Origin: Chryseobacterium sp. CH21
GTDB taxonomy: Bacteria; Bacteroidota; Bacteroidia; Flavobacteriales; Weeksellaceae
Assembly: GCF_004119445.1 (NCBI RefSeq)
Contig: NZ_QICI01000107.1
Location: 1-64,000 of the forward strand
DNA: 64,000 nt
Reading direction: 5' to 3'
Shown: in pieces, positions 61,407-64,000 of the stretch
How positions within the stretch are numbered: the first letter of the stretch is position 1
How the letters are laid out: the number at the start of each line of letters is the position of its first letter
The notes under the pieces: model-generated
Databases searched by the model: none
What the model was told of the DNA's origin: nothing
What the model saw: only the letters and a program-made list of their open reading frames with translations
Made by a program: the position numbers and the translations under genes

Positions 61407-64000
61407 TTTTATTTTGTTTAAAAATTTGTTCCAATGGAACAGGTTTAAATATTTCATTAATTTGTTCTGTTACTTTAGAAGTGACAGGCTTTGGTAATAC
61501 CACTGTATGATGTTTAGGATTTTTTCCTGTTTGAACAACCTTAAAAAATGATTCAACAGTCGATTTAGGTGCACTTTTATGTTGTAAATCAGAGCCCTTA
61601 ATTTTATCCTTCAACATTGTTGAAATTCCATGAGGAAAACCAGCTTCCTCAGCAGCTTTTGCTTGTTTAGCTAGTGATTCCGTAGTTTCTGCTTCCTGGC
61701 CAAATCTCACCAAACTTTTACCTGTAGAAGCTGAGCTCCCTGCTGTTTCTTGAGCAAGACCTCCTTTTACTCCAAATTTAGATGCAGCAAGACCTATTGT
61801 AACATCTAACAGGTCTCCAGCTATTGATTTAGATTGAGCTTTTGGTATTTCATAATATCCAAAAAAACCATCCCCTTGATACCTTTGATCTTTCCCAGCT
61901 ATACGACTTGCTAAATTTAAAACTCCTGCTCTTGCATCTCCAATAAAACTCCAAGTATAGCTCTGGATAGCAAACCCCATTTCCAATTCATCCAATCCAT
62001 TTTGTTGATAGCCTGTCGTTTGCTTACCATCTGGATCAATATATTTAATAGGATTTTGATAAGTATAAATATATGGATTTAAATTTCCCCAGAAATAGGC
62101 TCCTCCATTATGTTGTCCATCGCCGTAAAACTGAGTTTCTGTTACAGGATTGTAAACAGCCAACGGATCCACCCCATACCAAATACTCGCTCTCGGATTA
62201 TAATATCTCGCTCCATAATAATACAGCCCTGTTTCTCTGTCAAGTTCTTTTGCATTGAACTTATATGGGTTATCATATACTCCTGTTCGTTGCTCCAGCA
62301 TCGTCTCCCCGAATGGTAAATTTAAGAAAAACTGAGTGCTCTGAGCACTGGAATTGGTAACAAATGTTGCTGTTCCTAAGTGATCATTATGTAAATAATA
62401 TAATCCTAACTGGCTGGTTGGCCCATTTAAAGCATTCAATTCTGCTGAGGAAATATCTCCTACGCCTGCTTTTTCAAGGTATGTTTTGAAGTCAACAGAA
62501 GGGTCAGGTTCTCTCATTGTTGTTCCCTGATCCGATGTTCTGAGATTTAATGGAACAAAAATATTGCTTCCATCCATCACCCTGCTTGCAAAACGGGTTG
62601 ATCCTTCAAAATAATGTTTGGTATACTGCCCGTTTAAGGATACCGTTACATATGGGTTAGGATACAAGGTATAATCAGTTAAGCTTAAGCTTCCCGGATC
62701 TACTAATTCTCCGTTCTGATACAGCTGAGAACTTCCATGAAGATTGTACTTTATTGTTCTTTCTCCTTTATCATCATACGCATAATACTGATATACACCA
62801 GAGTCGTCACTATAAAATGCTTTCAAACGATCCTGCTCATCCCAGAACATCTGCTTGGCACCAAATTCATCGATATGTTTAATGGTGTTCCCATTATAAT
62901 CATACTCGAAGAATTGTTGGTTTCCACTTACATTACCATCAATGATTGCCTCTACTTTATGTGTTTCCGGAATATACTTATAATTATTAGAGTAGGTATT
63001 CAATGGTTCAGGCTGCTGATCAATATGATGAACCTGCTCTTTCAATACAATTCCCCCACTTTCGTTATATTTTACTCTCTTAAGATCGAAATGAGAATTA
63101 CTTTGTGCATACGGAGAAGTATTGGGTGTTGTAGGAGTTCCTCCTTTATCATTAAGCCCCATATCACTTTCTGTACCAATCAATCTATTTAAGGTATCAT
63201 ATCCATATTTGAAAGCATAGGTACCTCCCATTTGATTCGGAGTCACCCCTACATCATTGGCAAGACGGACAATATTTCCTCTCTTATCATACTCATAACT
63301 GTTGGATAAGAATTGAGCAGTAGGATTTAATAAACCAAAATGACTTAACCTTCTGTTGGTATCAATATATGAATAGTTGGTTTTAGTTCCGTTTCCATAA
63401 TCTACATTTGTTCTCTGTTCATAATAGTCATATTTGATATTCTGAATATAATTATAACTACCATTGGTTATTTTCTTCAAATTTCCACCAAGATCATAGC
63501 TGTAAGTAAGCTGCTCTCCATCAGGATATGTCAGTTTTTTAAGACGATTCCAGCTGTCATAGACATAATCCGTTTTGAACTCCATGGTTGGAATATTGTA
63601 CCCGAATATTCTGCGAGTTTCTGATATTACCTCTCCTAATTTACCATAGTTATAAGTAGTATATCCTGTACCATCTGTTTTCGTGATGATTCTTCCGGAA
63701 TTATTTCCTGAATTAGCAGGCATATAATCGTAATGAACATTATTAGGATTTACTGAACCACTCGGAAGGTTAGGAAGTTCAATATCAGTAAGTCTGTTCT
63801 TATCATATTTATAATGGATCTGATGCGTCTGTATAGAAGGATCATTCATAAGGTTCGGAGTTCCAAACCAAGTCAGATGTCCTGCAGGATCATATACATA
63901 GGTGGTAAGTCCTTTATCAGGATGCAACATTTCTGTTCTTCTTCCGGCAAGATTATATTTATAAGTAGTATTAATACCTTGTGGATCAATCACTTTAACA
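61393..64000 (-). CDS. RHS-repeat polymorphic toxin (5' end outside window)
   Basis: The frame stays open to the right window edge; at least 868 residues are present. Many YD/RHS repeats (YDAWNRLKKLTYPDG-like YVYDSWNRLKKLTYPDG, YDYNGNTIKHIDEFG, YYLHNDHLGTATFV) are followed by the RHS core end YYYGARYYNPRASIWYGVDPLA and NPYIYTYQNPIKYIDPDGK, after which the variable toxin region starts. The last ~200 residues are unique, ending in FFKVVQTGKNPKHHTVVLP (in part); I cannot assign the toxin activity. Export route is not visible here. Confidence 0.93.
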   Translation of the reverse strand, partial: VKVIDPQGINTTYKYNLAGRRTEMLHPDKGLTTYVYDPAGHLTWFGTPNLMNDPSIQTHQIHYKYDKNRLTDIELPNLPSGSVNPNNVHYDYMPANSGNNSGRIITKTDGTGYTTYNYGKLGEVISETRRIFGYNIPTMEFKTDYVYDSWNRLKKLTYPDGEQLTYSYDLGGNLKKITNGSYNYIQNIKYDYYEQRTNVDYGNGTKTNYSYIDTNRRLSHFGLLNPTAQFLSNSYEYDKRGNIVRLANDVGVTPNQMGGTYAFKYGYDTLNRLIGTESDMGLNDKGGTPTTPNTSPYAQSNSHFDLKRVKYNESGGIVLKEQVHHIDQQPEPLNTYSNNYKYIPETHKVEAIIDGNVSGNQQFFEYDYNGNTIKHIDEFGAKQMFWDEQDRLKAFYSDDSGVYQYYAYDDKGERTIKYNLHGSSQLYQNGELVDPGSLSLTDYTLYPNPYVTVSLNGQYTKHYFEGSTRFASRVMDGSNIFVPLNLRTSDQGTTMREPDPSVDFKTYLEKAGVGDISSAELNALNGPTSQLGLYYLHNDHLGTATFVTNSSAQSTQFFLNLPFGETMLEQRTGVYDNPYKFNAKELDRETGLYYYGARYYNPRASIWYGVDPLAVYNPVTETQFYGDGQHNGGAYFWGNLNPYIYTYQNPIKYIDPDGKQTTGYQQNGLDELEMGFAIQSYTWSFIGDARAGVLNLASRIAGKDQRYQGDGFFGYYEIPKAQSKSIAGDLLDVTIGLAASKFGVKGGLAQETAGSSASTGKSLVRFGQEAETTESLAKQAKAAEEAGFPHGISTMLKDKIKGSDLQHKSAPKSTVESFFKVVQTGKNPKHHTVVLPKPVTSKVTEQINEIFKPVPLEQIFKQNKNDNY

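Overview
The window looks like a chromosomal segment of a Flavobacteriia member, most probably Chryseobacterium or a close relative (inference). The DNA is AT-rich. Promoters, where visible, follow the Bacteroidota pattern TTTG-N19/20-TAnnTTTG. Many families are typical of that phylum: GSCFA, DUF4269, DUF5683, WbqC, long LepB, lipocalin-like lipoproteins, DUF47 paired with Pit. Almost all genes are housekeeping or core-metabolic; accessory DNA is concentrated at about 47.1-48.2 kb and 59.3-64 kb.
Layout. 0-0.3 kb: tandem tRNA-Asp genes. 0.4-2.5 kb: trxA, a cysteine desulfurase and a PrcB-like lipoprotein. 2.5-6.0 kb: a tight four-gene operon (UbiA prenyltransferase, DprE1-like oxidase, DprE2-like SDR, HAD phosphatase) that looks like a complete polyprenyl-phosphoryl-arabinose-type pathway. 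6.1-9.1 kb: OmpA and lipocalin lipoproteins and a frameshifted subtilase. 9.2-15.8 kb: wbqC, lepB, dapB, DUF5683, parB, parA, tonB. 16-24.8 kb: purA, an unknown membrane protein, a lipase-like hydrolase, an ABC-F ATPase, hpt, adk, obgE. 25-33.7 kb: two DEAD-box helicases, TatD, GSCFA, polyprenyl synthase, Pit/DUF47. 33.9-38.6 kb: a MacAB-TolC efflux operon. 39.8-44.2 kb: FkbM, a flippase and two glycosyltransferases. 44.2-46.7 kb: aspA and a cell-wall amidase. 46.9-47.6 kb: tRNA-Ser-Pro-Arg with a GIY-YIG nuclease gene inserted behind tRNA-Arg and a duplicated tRNA 3' half. 48.5-58.2 kb: a cobalamin riboswitch followed by eight genes that convert isobutyryl-CoA (from valine) to propionyl-CoA and on through the methylcitrate cycle to succinate and pyruvate. 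58.3-59.8 kb: an e(P4)-type phosphatase and a secreted SNase. 59.8-64 kb: an Rhs toxin gene (5' end outside the window) with its immunity gene, then an orphan toxin tip with a second immunity gene, the two cassettes separated by a duplicated 156-bp terminator/promoter segment.
The most interesting points are: (1) the B12 riboswitch placed over a B12-independent propionate route; (2) the GIY-YIG/tRNA-Arg element; (3) the displaced Rhs cassette with its duplicated boundary; (4) the polyprenyl-phosphate arabinose-like operon in a Gram-negative.
Caution: seven genes carry a frameshift that one added base would repair, six of them in a mononucleotide run. This pattern points to sequence or assembly error rather than real gene decay, so those genes should be read as probably intact.
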